The notes: generated from the letters alone by a model not told the origin. Positions 25,374 through 35,360 are shown, numbered from the stretch's first letter. The stretch is DNA of 64,000 nucleotides from Alistipes sp. (GCA_017631275.1 JAGBTQ010000010.1:24669-88668), one strand, 5' to 3'. Numbers and translations are program-made.

Positions 25374-26729
25374 CTACTTAACCTCTTCGCCAAAGAGTGT
25401 GGCTGACGAGCAGCCTGTGATACGCACCTTGACATAGTCGCCAATCTGGTGGTCGCCACGGTCGAAGACAACCATCTTATTCTGCGATGTGCGGCCCGAG
25501 AGCTGCTCCTCGCTACGCTTCGATGTGCACTCCACCAATATCTCGAACTCCTTGCCTACGTCCTGCTTGTTGCTCTCCTCCGAGAGTTTATTCTGCAAGT
25601 CGATAATCTCGGTTAGGCGGCGAGTCTTGACATCCTCAGGGATATCGTCGCCGAGGTTGCGCTGGGCGAAGGTGCCTGGGCGCTCCGAGTATTTGAACAT
25701 ATATGCGAAGTCGTACTTCACCTCGCGCATGAGCGAGAGTGTTGCCTCGTGCTCCTCCTCTGTCTCGTGGGCAAAGCCGGCGATAAGGTCGGTGGTGATG
25801 GCGCAGTCGGGCATGTAGCGACGTATAGCCTCCACACGCTCCAAGTACCACTCACGGGTATATTTGCGGTTCATGCGCTTGAGCATCTCCGTAGAGCCCG
25901 ACTGTGCTGGGAGGTGGATAGCACGGCAGATGTTAGGCATTGATGCCATAGTCTCGAGTAGCTTGTCGCTGATGTCCTTAGGGTGTGACGTAGCAAAGCG
26001 CACGCGCAACAATGGTGAGATCTCTGCCACGCGCTTCAACAACTCTGGAAAATCTACCTCGCCCGTGCGGTATGAGTTCACGTTCTGACCGAGGAGTGTA
26101 ACCTCTCGGTAGCCATTCTCAAAGAGTGTGCGTGCCTCGGCGATGATGGTAGCGGCATCGCGGCTACGCTCGATACCTCGTGTGTAGGGCACTACGCAGT
26201 ATGAGCAGTAGTTGTTGCAGCCTCGCATGATGGCGATAAAGGCGCTCACGCCATTGCGGTCGAGGCGTACGGGGGCAATCTCGGCGTAGGTCTCCTCCTT
26301 CGAGAGCTCCACATTTACGCCCGTAGCACCGCCATCTACCTCACGCACCAAGCGTGGTAGGTCGCGGTATGAGTCGGGACCAGCAACGATGTCGACACCT
26401 GTGCCACCCTTCGTCAAATCCTCCTTGAGGCGCTCAGCCATACAGCCGATGATGCCGATGATGAGCGATGGCTTCTTCTTGCGCATATGGCGCATCTCGC
26501 TGAGGCGGCCCCATATTCTCTGCTCGGCATTATCGCGAATAGAGCAGGTGTTGATAAGCACGATGTCGGCCTCCTCCAGCTTCTCGGTATAGCGGAAGCC
26601 CTCCTCCTGCATGATAGATACAACAATCTCCGAGTCGCCGACATTCATCTGGCAACCATAGGTCTCGATATATAGCTTGCGACCACTGCCTGTGAGTGGT
26701 CGCAACTTATTAATATTTATGTTCATCAT
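25374..26729 (-). CDS. miaB: tRNA-2-methylthio-N6-dimethylallyladenosine synthase MiaB
   Basis: 451 residues. MiaB adds a methylthio group to i6A37 of tRNAs reading UNN codons, using two [4Fe-4S] clusters and S-adenosylmethionine. The N-terminal MTTase domain carries cysteines at 26, 62 and 96 (YGCQMN, NTCSIR, GCMAE). The radical-SAM motif CNNYCSYC lies at 171-178, and a C-terminal TRAM domain begins near residue 385. A start one codon later (MNININ) is equally possible. It begins 16 bp after the stop of the YitT-family gene on the same strand and is probably co-transcribed with it. Confidence 0.95.
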   Translation of the reverse strand: MMNININKLRPLTGSGRKLYIETYGCQMNVGDSEIVVSIMQEEGFRYTEKLEEADIVLINTCSIRDNAEQRIWGRLSEMRHMRKKKPSLIIGIIGCMAERLKEDLTKGGTGVDIVAGPDSYRDLPRLVREVDGGATGVNVELSKEETYAEIAPVRLDRNGVSAFIAIMRGCNNYCSYCVVPYTRGIERSRDAATIIAEARTLFENGYREVTLLGQNVNSYRTGEVDFPELLKRVAEISPLLRVRFATSHPKDISDKLLETMASMPNICRAIHLPAQSGSTEMLKRMNRKYTREWYLERVEAIRRYMPDCAITTDLIAGFAHETEEEHEATLSLMREVKYDFAYMFKYSERPGTFAQRNLGDDIPEDVKTRRLTEIIDLQNKLSEESNKQDVGKEFEILVECTSKRSEEQLSGRTSQNKMVVFDRGDHQIGDYVKVRITGCSSATLFGEEVK

Positions 26730-26745
26730 AGTCTACGTCTAAGAG

Positions 26746-27765
26746 TTACTCTGTAGGCATGCCGTTCTCCTCAGGGAATGGCTTGAAGCCCTGACCAAAG
26801 GTGTCGTAAGCGTCGGTGACAACAACAAATGCCTTAGGGTCAAACTCCTTGATCTTGTGCTGCACGTTGCGCACCTCCTTGCGGTTAACCACCAAGAAGA
26901 TCATCTCCTTGTCGTTGTCGGTGTACATACCCTTAGCCTTGAGGTAGGTACCGCCACGGTTAAGGTCGTGGAGGATATACTCGCGCATCTGTGACGAGTG
27001 CTGATCGCAGATGATATATAGGAGCTTGTCGCGTGATGCACCGTCGATGGTGTAGCCCAATACCTTGGCATTTACGAAGATACATACTGCCGAGTAGAGC
27101 GAGAGGAGAAGTCCTTGACCCTCCTTGCCCTCAGGAAGACCCACGCCAAAGCCGATGACTACCAAACCGCTGAGCACGATGATAGCATCAGAGAGCAATA
27201 CGCCATTAGCAAACTTCATCTTTGCAAAGCGGTGAAGGAGCATACCTGTGATATCTGTACCGCCGGTTGCGGCGTTGTTGCGAATAACGATACCCACGCC
27301 AATACCACTGAACACACCACCGATAATAGCGGCGAGCAACAAGTGATCCGAGAGGTCGATAAAACCGTGGAGAAGCTGCTTTGGGTCGAGCGCCTCGATA
27401 GCCTCACGCGATGGGTAAACCAAGTAGTCGAGGAGGTTCATGATACCTGGTGTGATGAACGATGCAAAGATTGTGCGACCACCAAACGTGCCACCAAATA
27501 GTATAAGAGCAGTGAGGATAAGAGGCACATCGAACATATAGCCGAAGGTACCAACCTGAACTGATGGGAAGAGGTTGTGAAGCACGAGTGCAAGACCGTA
27601 GATACCACCAGGAACAAGGTCGTAAGGGTTGATGAAGATGACAAAAGCCAGAGCCACCATCACGCAGCCAAAAACAATCTGAAGCATTGAGCTCCACCAC
27701 TTGATGTCAGTTACCGACTCCTTCATCGATAGGGCCATGCCCGAAAAGCTGAAATTAGGTTTCAT
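26746..27765 (-). CDS. YitT family membrane protein (DUF161/DUF2179)
   Basis: 339 residues from the ATG at 27765. A longer frame to 27807 would start inside the -7 box of the predicted promoter, so the internal start is preferred. The N-terminal two thirds have about five to six membrane segments (FGCVMVALAFVIFINPYDLVPGG, AAIIGGVFSGIGVGIVIRNN, GGTDITGMLL), typical of the YitT/DUF161 family. The C-terminal cytoplasmic DUF2179 domain (YIICDQHSSQMREYIL, DPKAFVVVTDAYDTFGQGF) follows. The biochemical role of this family is unknown. It precedes miaB by 16 bp. Confidence 0.88.
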   Translation of the reverse strand: MKPNFSFSGMALSMKESVTDIKWWSSMLQIVFGCVMVALAFVIFINPYDLVPGGIYGLALVLHNLFPSVQVGTFGYMFDVPLILTALILFGGTFGGRTIFASFITPGIMNLLDYLVYPSREAIEALDPKQLLHGFIDLSDHLLLAAIIGGVFSGIGVGIVIRNNAATGGTDITGMLLHRFAKMKFANGVLLSDAIIVLSGLVVIGFGVGLPEGKEGQGLLLSLYSAVCIFVNAKVLGYTIDGASRDKLLYIICDQHSSQMREYILHDLNRGGTYLKAKGMYTDNDKEMIFLVVNRKEVRNVQHKIKEFDPKAFVVVTDAYDTFGQGFKPFPEENGMPTE

Positions 27766-27804
27766 AAATATGCAATATCGAATATTATAGTCAAAAATAT
27801 CATT

Positions 27805-27834
27805 CAAAGGTACACATATTTTTTAAAATAGCAA
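27805..27834 (-). promoter_or_regulatory. Promoter of YitT-miaB
   Basis: Minus-strand TACCTTTG (complement of 27805-27812), with TTGC (complement of GCAA at 27831-27834) about 18 bp upstream. It fixes the start of the YitT gene downstream of 27800. Confidence 0.6.
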
Positions 27835-27906
27835 TTTTTGGTTCCGATTTTTTTTGCTCACCACCCCAACATCGCTCATAGAGGACTCGACGGCGAGTTA
27901 CATTTT

Positions 27907-27937
27907 TTTGGTTTTTTAAAAAGTTTTTATATCTTTG
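27907..27937 (+). promoter_or_regulatory. Promoter of plsY
   Basis: TTTG at 27907-27910, 19 bp spacer, TATCTTTG at 27930-27937: a full match to the Bacteroidota consensus, 62 bp before the plsY start. Confidence 0.8.
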
Positions 27938-27998
27938 TCTTTACTGAATTTTGCAATAAATGCATAAGATATTGAAAATAAGCTAAATACGTGATATT

Positions 27999-28787
27999 AT
28001 GGAGACATGGGGACCGTTGACCTACTACTGCGCAATAACAATTTTGTTGATTGCCTATTTGCTCGGTTCGATACCAAGTGCAGTGTGGATTGGTAAGAAA
28101 TATTATGGCATAGATATTCGTGAGCACGGCTCGAAAAATGCGGGTACTACGAATATGCTCCGAGTGTTGGGCAAGCGTGCCGCACTGCCAGTATTTGTTA
28201 TCGACTATTTCAAGGGCTTTGGTGGCGTTATCCTCACCGCTCTGTTGCGCTATGATGGCGGCGTTAGCGAGGGTTGGCTAATCAACATGCGTATCATCGC
28301 CACGGTGGCGGTGGTGCTTGGTCACATCTTCCCAATCTTTGCAGGTTTCCGTGGTGGTAAGGGTGTGGCAACGCTCCTCGGTGCAGCTACGGCTATCTAT
28401 CCTCCAATCTTGCTTATGTGCTTCGGTATCTGGTGTTTAGTCTTTGCTGTGTCGCACTATGTGTCGCTTGCATCAATGGTTGCTGGTTGTAGCTATCCAT
28501 TCCTTGTGATGATATTCTCAACAATGACCTACGACCCCGCAGCGCCATTCCTAAGCATACCTTTTATTGTCTTCTCGTGGATTGTTGCCATACTTCTAAT
28601 CTGGACTCACCGCAAGAATATCGGTCGTCTGCGCGACGGCACCGAGTCGAAAATCTACTTGTGGCTTAAGCCTGAGGAGAGCGAGAGTAAGTCAGCCGAG
28701 CCAAAGGATCCTAATTCTAAGTCGCTCAGCCAGCTTATCTACGACGAGTATAGCTATGCTCGCGAGGATGTGAACAATCCAAAATAG
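27999..28787 (+). CDS. plsY: Glycerol-3-phosphate acyltransferase PlsY
   Basis: PlsY is the membrane enzyme that moves an acyl group from acyl-phosphate to glycerol-3-phosphate, the first committed step of phospholipid synthesis. The 262 residues include the three conserved loops: GSIPSAVWIGK, HGSKNAGTTNMLRVLGK and GHIFPIFAGFRGGKGVAT. Five or more hydrophobic helices span residues 8-215. The roughly 45-residue charged C-terminal tail (EESESKSAEPKDPNSKS onward) extends past the usual end at about 210 residues; its role is unknown. A canonical promoter precedes it, and lepA follows after 85 bp with its own -7 box. Confidence 0.94.
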   Translation: METWGPLTYYCAITILLIAYLLGSIPSAVWIGKKYYGIDIREHGSKNAGTTNMLRVLGKRAALPVFVIDYFKGFGGVILTALLRYDGGVSEGWLINMRIIATVAVVLGHIFPIFAGFRGGKGVATLLGAATAIYPPILLMCFGIWCLVFAVSHYVSLASMVAGCSYPFLVMIFSTMTYDPAAPFLSIPFIVFSWIVAILLIWTHRKNIGRLRDGTESKIYLWLKPEESESKSAEPKDPNSKSLSQLIYDEYSYAREDVNNPK

Positions 28788-28831
28788 CCATTTTTAGGTG
28801 CGTTATATTTCGAAATTCCGAAAATAATCTT

Positions 28832-28839
28832 TATCTTTG
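28832..28839 (+). promoter_or_regulatory. -7 box of lepA promoter
   Basis: TATCTTTG 33 bp before the lepA ATG. The -33 region (TTTC near 28808) is a partial match only. Confidence 0.5.
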
Positions 28840-28872
28840 TGCTCTAATAATATATTGTAATTTAGAGACGAG

Positions 28873-30663
28873 ATGAAGAATATTCGCAATTTCTGTATTA
28901 TTGCACACATCGACCACGGCAAGAGTACCCTTGCTGATAGACTCCTCGAAAAGACTAACACGCTGAACCAGCGCGAGATGCAGGCTCAGGTGCTCGACGA
29001 TATGGATCTCGAGCGCGAGAAGGGTATTACAATCAAGAGCCACGCCATTCAGATGGAGTATAAGGCTCGTAATGGCGAGCAATATACACTCAACCTTATC
29101 GACACCCCAGGACACGTTGACTTCTCTTACGAGGTGTCGCGAGCTATCGCCTCGTGCGAGGGCGCACTGCTTGTTGTCGATTCAACACAGGGTATTCAGG
29201 CGCAGACCATCTCTAACCTCTATCTTGCCCTCGGTCAGGATCTTGAGATTATCCCCGTACTAAATAAGATTGACTGCGAGTCGGCTATGGTCGATGAGGT
29301 CAAGGATCAGATTATCGACCTTATAGGCTGTAAGGACGAGGATATCTTGTTGGCATCGGGCAAGACAGGCCAGGGCGTCGAGGATATTTTGGAGGCTATT
29401 ATTGAGCGCATTCCAGCTCCTAAGGGCGACCCTGAAGCACCTCTCCAGGCCCTTATCTTCGACTCGGTGTTCAACCCATTCCGTGGCGTTATCGCCTACT
29501 TCCGTGTATTCAACGGCACTATCCATAAGGGCGAGCATGTTAAGTTTTTCAACACTGGCAGCGAGTACGATGCCGACGAGATTGGTGTTTTGAAGCTTAA
29601 GATGGTTGCGCGCAACGAGATTAAGGCGGGCGACGTAGGTTATATCTGCTCGGGTATCAAGAACTCGACAGACGTGAAGGTGGGTGATACCATCACCTCG
29701 GTGGCAAATGCTGCTACGGAGGCTATCGCCGGCTTCGAGGATGTTAAGCCTATGGTCTTTGCGGGTGTCTATCCCGTTGAGGCCGACCAGTATGAGGATT
29801 TGCGTGCCTCGCTCGAGAAGCTTAAGCTCAACGATGCGTCGCTCACGTTCGAGCCTGAGAGCTCGCTTGCCCTCGGCTTCGGCTTCCGCTGTGGCTTCCT
29901 CGGCTTGTTGCACATGGAGATTATCCAGGAGCGCCTATATCGCGAGTTCGACATGGACGTTATCACCACCGTGCCTAACGTGTCGTACCACATCACAACT
30001 ACGCAGGGCGAGGAGCTCGAGGTGCACAACCCCTCGGGACTACCAGAGATTACTAAGGTGGCAAAGATTGAGGAGCCATATATCCTTGCGCAGATTATCA
30101 CCAAGGCTGACTTCCTCGGCAACGTCCTTAAGCTATGTATCGATAAGCGTGGTGTGATGAAAAACCAGACCTTCATCACGCAGGATCGCGTTGAGGTTAA
30201 CTTCGAGATGCCTCTCTCGGAGATTGTCTTCGACTTCTACGATAAGCTCAAGAGCATCTCTAAGGGCTACGCCTCGTTCGACTACCACCGCACGGGCTAC
30301 CAGATTTCGAAGCTTGCGAAGCTTGATATTCTGCTCAATGGCGAGCCTGTCGATGCCCTCTCGTCACTTATCTATGCCGACCATGCCTACGACTTCGGCC
30401 GTAAGATGTGCGAGAAGCTAAAGGAGCTTATCCCACGCCAGCAGTTCGACATCGCTATCCAGGCGGCTATCGGCGCTAAGATTATCGCTCGTGAGACTGT
30501 TAAGGCTGTGCGTAAGGACGTTACGGCGAAGTGTTATGGCGGTGATATCTCGCGTAAGCGTAAGCTGTTGGAGAAGCAGAAGGCGGGTAAGAAGCGTATG
30601 CGTCAGATTGGCTCAGTACAAGTTCCGCAGTCTGCCTTCCTTGCAGTTCTCAAAATGGACTAA
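28873..30663 (+). CDS. lepA: Elongation factor 4 (LepA)
   Basis: 596 residues, normal length. A ribosome-bound GTPase related to EF-G that back-translocates or remodels stalled ribosomes. The GTPase motifs are present in order: AHIDHGKST near 11-19 (G1), [11 protein letters not shown] (G2), DTPGHVDF (G3) and NKIDCE (G4). LepA-specific C-terminal sequences ([41 protein letters not shown]) close the protein. The final TAA is fused to the left end of a deleted palindromic element (TAAATTTGTTG), which may replace the original terminator region. Confidence 0.97.
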   Translation: MKNIRNFCIIAHIDHGKSTLADRLLEKTNTLNQREMQAQVLDDMDLEREKGITIKSHAIQMEYKARNGEQYTLNLIDTPGHVDFSYEVSRAIASCEGALLVVDSTQGIQAQTISNLYLALGQDLEIIPVLNKIDCESAMVDEVKDQIIDLIGCKDEDILLASGKTGQGVEDILEAIIERIPAPKGDPEAPLQALIFDSVFNPFRGVIAYFRVFNGTIHKGEHVKFFNTGSEYDADEIGVLKLKMVARNEIKAGDVGYICSGIKNSTDVKVGDTITSVANAATEAIAGFEDVKPMVFAGVYPVEADQYEDLRASLEKLKLNDASLTFEPESSLALGFGFRCGFLGLLHMEIIQERLYREFDMDVITTVPNVSYHITTTQGEELEVHNPSGLPEITKVAKIEEPYILAQIITKADFLGNVLKLCIDKRGVMKNQTFITQDRVEVNFEMPLSEIVFDFYDKLKSISKGYASFDYHRTGYQISKLAKLDILLNGEPVDALSSLIYADHAYDFGRKMCEKLKELIPRQQFDIAIQAAIGAKIIARETVKAVRKDVTAKCYGGDISRKRKLLEKQKAGKKRMRQIGSVQVPQSAFLAVLKMD

Positions 30664-30724
30664 ATTTGTTGTGATAAGGGCGCATCTTCGGCACCAAGCT
30701 CACTGCCCCTTCTAACAAGAAATT
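30663..30724 (+). repeat. Palindromic 3'-end element, copy C (internal deletion)
   Basis: 62 bp. The left arm AATTTGTTGTGATAAGGG and right arm CCCCTTCTAACAAGAAATT are intact, but the central GTAC hairpin is missing. The left end overlaps the lepA stop codon. The outermost bases of the two arms no longer match (GTT against AAG), unlike in most full-length copies. Confidence 0.8.
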
Positions 30725-30727
30725 GGT

Positions 30728-30880
30728 GTGGTGAGGGGAGTGTTAATAGTGGGAGAGAGTAAATGAGTAATTATGCCCATTAGGACGATGGGACAATAAG
30801 ACCAGTAGAACAAGTAATGCATCTTGTCCGCGACCATCATAAAGGTCTTAACGTCCTAAGGTCTTGTTGGTCTTTAAAAA
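30728..30880. repeat. Degenerate repeat hairpin after copy C
   Basis: Units related to GGACAAT and AAGACCAGT in the first half face GGTCTTAAC, GTCCTAA and GGTCTTGTT in the second half, giving an imperfect long hairpin with a period near 9 bp. No gene is visible in 30664-30934. Confidence 0.55.
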
Positions 30881-30934
30881 AAACTATTGCAAATTCCTCA
30901 TTGCTAATTAGATTAACCAAACTAAGCTAAACCT

Positions 30935-32239
30935 ATGATAAAGAAGACATTATTGGCTATTGTAGCCATGATCTCGGTGGTGTCGCTCACGGCACAAAAG
31001 TATGAGCCTACACCCGAGATATTGAAGGCTCGCGAGGAGTTCTCTGATGCCCGTTTTGGTGTGTTTATCCACTGGGGTATCTACAGCATGTTTGCGCAGG
31101 GCGAGTGGTACTTGCAGAATGCAGGAATCAACCGCGACGAGTATGCCAAGGCGGCAGATGCCTTCTATCCTCACCGCTTCAATGCCCAGGAGTGGGTGTC
31201 GGCAATAAAGTCGGCGGGCGCAAAGTATATCTGCATCACAACACGCCACCACGACAGCTTCTCGATGTGGGATACCGAGCAGTCGGAGTTTAACATTGTC
31301 GATGCTACGCCCTTTGGTCGCGACATCCTCAAGGAGCTCGCAGATGAGTGCGCAAAGCAGGGTATAAAGCTACACTTCTACTACTCGCATGCCGACTGGT
31401 CGCGCGACGACTATCCTCGTGGCCGCACGGCACGTGGTGTGACAGGTCGTGACGATAGTAAGATAAGCTGGGAGAGCTACTACGACTTTATGAACAAGCA
31501 GATCGAGGAGCTTCTAACAAACTATGGCCCTATCGGCGCTATCTGGTTTGATGGCTGGTGGGATCATGACGAGGATGCTACGCCATTCGATTGGCAGCTC
31601 GACGAGCAGTATGCCCTTGTGCACAAGCTACAGCCATCGTGCCTCGTGGCAAACAACCACCACCAAGCACCTTTCGAGGGCGAGGATATCCAGATTTTTG
31701 AGCGTGACCTCCCAGGCGAGAATACCCACGGCTTGTCGGGTCAGAGCATCAGCCGTCTGCCCCTGGAGACATGCCAGACAATGAATGGCATGTGGGGCTA
31801 CAAGGTTACAGATCAGAACTATAAGAGCACCGAGACCCTCGTTCGCTACTTGGTGAGCACTGCTGGCAAGGGTGCTAACCTTCTACTCAACGTTGGTCCT
31901 CAGCCTAATGGCGAGCTTCCAGCGGTTGCTGTTGAGCGCCTCAAAGAGATGGGCGAGTGGCTGGCAAAGTATGGCGATACAATCTATGGCACCGAGGCGG
32001 GCGATGTGAAGCCTCAGCAGTGGGGTTGCACAACACGCAAGGGCAACAAACTATATATCCACATCTTTGAGCTCGAGGACGAGGCGTTGTACTTGCCTTT
32101 GGAGTGCAAAGTAGTGGGCGCTAAGGCCTTCGATACTGGTGCAGCCGTTAAGTTCCAGAAGGTTGATGGCGGCATTGTGCTTAAGACGGGCAAGGTCGAT
32201 GGCGTTGTTGATTATGTCGTTGAGCTAACAACAAAGTAG
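30935..32239 (+). CDS. Alpha-L-fucosidase, GH29, secreted
   Basis: 434 residues. The signal peptide MIKKTLLAIVAMISVVSLTA ends before QKYEP. GH29 landmarks are FGVFIHWGIYSMF (40-53), ICITTRHHDSFSMWDT (99-114) and GAIWFDGWWD, where Asp206 is the expected catalytic nucleophile, then LLLNVGPQPNGELP. GH29 enzymes release terminal alpha-linked fucose, for example from mucin or other host glycans, acting in the periplasm or at the surface. There is no SusC/SusD pair nearby, so it is a stand-alone enzyme rather than part of a visible utilisation locus. Confidence 0.93.
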   Translation: MIKKTLLAIVAMISVVSLTAQKYEPTPEILKAREEFSDARFGVFIHWGIYSMFAQGEWYLQNAGINRDEYAKAADAFYPHRFNAQEWVSAIKSAGAKYICITTRHHDSFSMWDTEQSEFNIVDATPFGRDILKELADECAKQGIKLHFYYSHADWSRDDYPRGRTARGVTGRDDSKISWESYYDFMNKQIEELLTNYGPIGAIWFDGWWDHDEDATPFDWQLDEQYALVHKLQPSCLVANNHHQAPFEGEDIQIFERDLPGENTHGLSGQSISRLPLETCQTMNGMWGYKVTDQNYKSTETLVRYLVSTAGKGANLLLNVGPQPNGELPAVAVERLKEMGEWLAKYGDTIYGTEAGDVKPQQWGCTTRKGNKLYIHIFELEDEALYLPLECKVVGAKAFDTGAAVKFQKVDGGIVLKTGKVDGVVDYVVELTTK

Positions 32240-32268
32240 TCGATAGCTACGCTATAAAGCATAAAATT

Positions 32269-32303
32269 ATCGCAGTCCATGTTTGTGGATTGCGATTTTT
32301 TTT
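32269..32303 (+). terminator. Terminator of the fucosidase gene, overlapping the secDF promoter
   Basis: ATCGCAGTCCA (32269-32279) pairs with TGGATTGCGAT (32286-32296) with one G-T wobble, followed by a T-run to 32303. The loop ends in TTTG (32282-32285), which is also the -33 box of the next promoter. Confidence 0.8.
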
Positions 32304-32312
32304 ATATCTTTG
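32282..32312 (+). promoter_or_regulatory. Promoter of secDF
   Basis: TTTG 32282-32285, 19 bp, TATCTTTG 32305-32312. An ATG seven bases after the -7 box opens a 14-codon Arg-rich reading frame (32319-32363) in the roughly 80-base leader. Confidence 0.8.
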
Positions 32313-32400
32313 CACGATATGTCGCTCAGGCGTGTACGCGTGCGAGTGATTATGAAGACGTAAGATACAAAAAATCAAATAATTACAAAATTTTTTAACA

Positions 32401-35295
32401 ATGCAGAGTAAAGGTATTATTAAGTGGCTTGCAGTGCTCTTTGCACTTGCATGCATCTTCCAGCTCTCATTCACCTTCGTAACACGCGGAGTTGAGGCTG
32501 AGGCTGCGAAGCAGGAGAATCCACAGGCTTATCTCGATGAGAAGTGGAATGAGGTAGTTTACAATCTTGGCGTGGCACAGTACACCTATGCTGATTGTAA
32601 GAACCGTGAGTTGAACTTGGGTCTTGACCTCAAGGGCGGTATGAACGTCATGCTTGAGATTAAGGCTGAGGACGTTATTCGTGCTAACGCCGAGAGCAAG
32701 GGCGCTGTTCGCAAGGACGCAGAGCTCAACGCTCGCATGGAGAAGGCGTTGTACGAGGCATCAAAGGCTAATGGCGCATCGGCTGCTGTTGACGCATTCA
32801 TCGCAGCAAGCGCAGCTGAGGACTTGGCAAAGATCTTCAACACCTCTGATGTGACAGTTTTGGCTGCTGACCTCAAGTCGTTGGTTGACGGCTCAGTAAG
32901 CGCAGCTTTCAACGTGTTGCAGAACCGTATCGACCTTCTTGGTGTTACTCAGCCTAACATCCAGCAGGTAACAGGTACTAACCGTATCTCTGTTGAGCTT
33001 CCAGGTGTTAAGGAACCAGAGCGTGTAAGTAAGCTTTTGGCTTCTACTGCTAACCTCGAGTTCTGGGAGGTTTACGACAATGCAGACATCTCTGAGGTTA
33101 CCTCTGTTCTCTATGGCGAGGAGTTCAACGAGGCTGTTCGCGACTATCTTCTTCTTAACGGCGTAGCCGAGGAGGAGGTTGCGGCTAAGCTTCCTGCTGC
33201 ACTTATCGTGCCTAACGTATATGCACCACAGGTTGCTGCTGCCCAGAAGGAGAACATAGAGACTCTTAACGAGTACTTCCGCCTTCCAGCTGTTAAGGCT
33301 TTGTTCCCAGGCGATGTTAAGTTCGCATGGTCAAACAAGAGCGTTGACGGTGGTAGCAAGGGTGTCTTCACTCTCTATGCTTTGCGTGGCTTGAATGGCA
33401 TCGCTGCTCCAGTATTGGACGGTACAGGTATCACTAACGCTCGTGCACAGGGTGGTCAGAATGGTGGCTTCGAGGTATCTATGTCAATGGATCACGAGAC
33501 AGCTTTGACTTGGGCTGACATCACTGAGCGCAACACTAACAAGTGCATCGCTATCGTTCTCGATGGTTATGTATATTCTGCTCCTATGTCACACGGCCGT
33601 ATCGACGGTGGCCAGTCATCAATCACTGGTAACTTCGACGTTCAGGAGGCTGAGGACCTTGCAAGCGTTCTTAACTCAGGTAAGGCTCCAGCGCCAGCAA
33701 CTATCATCTACTCTGAGGTTGTAGGTCCATCACTCGGTGCTAAGGCTATCAACGACGGTCTTGTATCGTTCGCATTGGCATTCTTGCTAGTACTCGTTTA
33801 CATGGCATTCTTCTATAAGGGTGCTGGTATGATGGCTAACATCGCCCTCTTGTTCAACGTATTGTTGCTCATGGGTGTGTTGGTATCGTTCGGTGCTGTA
33901 TTGACATTGCCTGGTATCGCAGGTATCGTGCTTACTATGGGTATGGCTGTGGATGCTAACGTTATCATCTTCGAGCGTGTCAAGGAGGAGCTTCGCGCTG
34001 GTAAGGGTCTTTCACTCGCTATCCAGGATGGTTTCTCTAACGCATACTCAGCGATTATCGACGGTAACCTCACTACAATCATCACTGGTATCGTACTCTT
34101 CTTCTTCGGTACAGGTCCAGTTAAGGGCTTCGCAACAACCCTCGTAGCAGGTATCATCACATCGTTGTTCTGCTCTATCTTCATCACTCGTGTGTTGCTC
34201 GAGTCACGTGCTGCACGCAAGGGCTCTATCTCATTCTCAAACAAGCTCACTGAGAACTTCTTGCAGAATGTTAAGTTTAGCTTCATCAACAAGCGCAAGG
34301 TATCTTACATCTTGTCTGGTACTCTTGTAGTGTTGTCTATCATTTCGTTCTGCACACTCGGTCTTAACAAGGGTATCGACTTCACTGGTGGTCGTACATA
34401 TGTAGTTAAGTTCGACCAGGCAGCTAACGAGGATCAGCTTCGTTCTAACCTCGAGGTACAGTTCTCTGCGCTTAAGGATGCTGCAAACACATCATTCGAG
34501 GTTAAGCGCTTTGGTGGCGAGGATCAGCTTCGCGTAGTTACTCAGTTCGAGCCTACTGCTGAGATGATTGCTGAGGCTAAGGCTAAGGCGGGTGCCGAGG
34601 CAGATGCTGTTGATGCTAACTACATCGTTGCAAGCTACATTTATGAGGCTTCTAAGTCGCTCTATACTGAGCCTATCGACCGCGAGACATTCATCAACCC
34701 AGATAACGGTAAGGGTATCACCTCATCTGAGCAGGTGGGTAGCGCAATCTCTGGCGAGATGACTCTTAACTCACTCATCGCTGTTATCATCTCGTTGGTA
34801 GCTATCGGTCTTTACATTGCTGTACGTTTCCGTCGTTGGCAGTGGGCATTGGGTGCTACAGCAGCTTTGGCTCACAACGCACTCCTTGTTATCGGTCTAT
34901 TCTCTATGTTGTATGCAGTAATGCCATTCAACTTGGAGGTTAACCAGGCGTTCATCGCAGCGATCCTTACTATCATCGGTTACTCAATCAACGATACTGT
35001 GGTAATCTTCGACCGTATCCGTGAGTACATTGGTTTGTATCCTAAGCGCGACATCAAGTCGAACATCGATAACGCTATCTGCGCTACATTGTCACGTACA
35101 ATTAACACCTCTGGTACAACCCTCGTAACCCTCTTGTCTATCTTCATCTTCGGTGGTGAGACAATCCGTGGTTTCGTGTTCGCACTTATCCTTGGTGTTG
35201 TAATCGGTACTTACTCTTCAGTATTTATTGCTACTCCTATCGCTTACGATCTTCAGCGTAAGAATGCTATCAAGGAGTCTAATGATGCCGAGTAA
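32401..35295 (+). CDS. secDF: Fused protein translocase SecDF
   Basis: 964 residues. SecD and SecF are one polypeptide, as is usual in Bacteroidota. The SecD half has the N-terminal membrane anchor, LGLDLKGGMNVMLEI near 77-91, a long periplasmic domain and VVGPSLGAKAI followed by the RND-type helices (GMAVDANVIIFERVKEELR). The SecF half begins near residue 645 with GIDFTGGRTYVVKF and ends with SINDTVVIFDRIREY and SRTINTSGTTLVTL. It uses the proton gradient to complete protein export through SecYEG. Codon choice is strongly biased, as in the fimbrillins, suggesting high expression. Confidence 0.96.
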   Translation: MQSKGIIKWLAVLFALACIFQLSFTFVTRGVEAEAAKQENPQAYLDEKWNEVVYNLGVAQYTYADCKNRELNLGLDLKGGMNVMLEIKAEDVIRANAESKGAVRKDAELNARMEKALYEASKANGASAAVDAFIAASAAEDLAKIFNTSDVTVLAADLKSLVDGSVSAAFNVLQNRIDLLGVTQPNIQQVTGTNRISVELPGVKEPERVSKLLASTANLEFWEVYDNADISEVTSVLYGEEFNEAVRDYLLLNGVAEEEVAAKLPAALIVPNVYAPQVAAAQKENIETLNEYFRLPAVKALFPGDVKFAWSNKSVDGGSKGVFTLYALRGLNGIAAPVLDGTGITNARAQGGQNGGFEVSMSMDHETALTWADITERNTNKCIAIVLDGYVYSAPMSHGRIDGGQSSITGNFDVQEAEDLASVLNSGKAPAPATIIYSEVVGPSLGAKAINDGLVSFALAFLLVLVYMAFFYKGAGMMANIALLFNVLLLMGVLVSFGAVLTLPGIAGIVLTMGMAVDANVIIFERVKEELRAGKGLSLAIQDGFSNAYSAIIDGNLTTIITGIVLFFFGTGPVKGFATTLVAGIITSLFCSIFITRVLLESRAARKGSISFSNKLTENFLQNVKFSFINKRKVSYILSGTLVVLSIISFCTLGLNKGIDFTGGRTYVVKFDQAANEDQLRSNLEVQFSALKDAANTSFEVKRFGGEDQLRVVTQFEPTAEMIAEAKAKAGAEADAVDANYIVASYIYEASKSLYTEPIDRETFINPDNGKGITSSEQVGSAISGEMTLNSLIAVIISLVAIGLYIAVRFRRWQWALGATAALAHNALLVIGLFSMLYAVMPFNLEVNQAFIAAILTIIGYSINDTVVIFDRIREYIGLYPKRDIKSNIDNAICATLSRTINTSGTTLVTLLSIFIFGGETIRGFVFALILGVVIGTYSSVFIATPIAYDLQRKNAIKESNDAE

Positions 35296-35326
35296 GCTCA
35301 TTTATTGAAAATATCATACGAAAATA

Positions 35327-35360
35327 GGTCGCAATCTCTTTGAGGTTGCGACTTATTTTT
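35327..35360 (+). terminator. Terminator of secDF, overlapping the next promoter
   Basis: An 11-bp stem (35327-35337 with 35343-35353) with two wobble pairs is followed by TATTTTTTT. The loop contains TTTG (35339-35342), which doubles as the -33 box of the downstream promoter. Confidence 0.75.
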
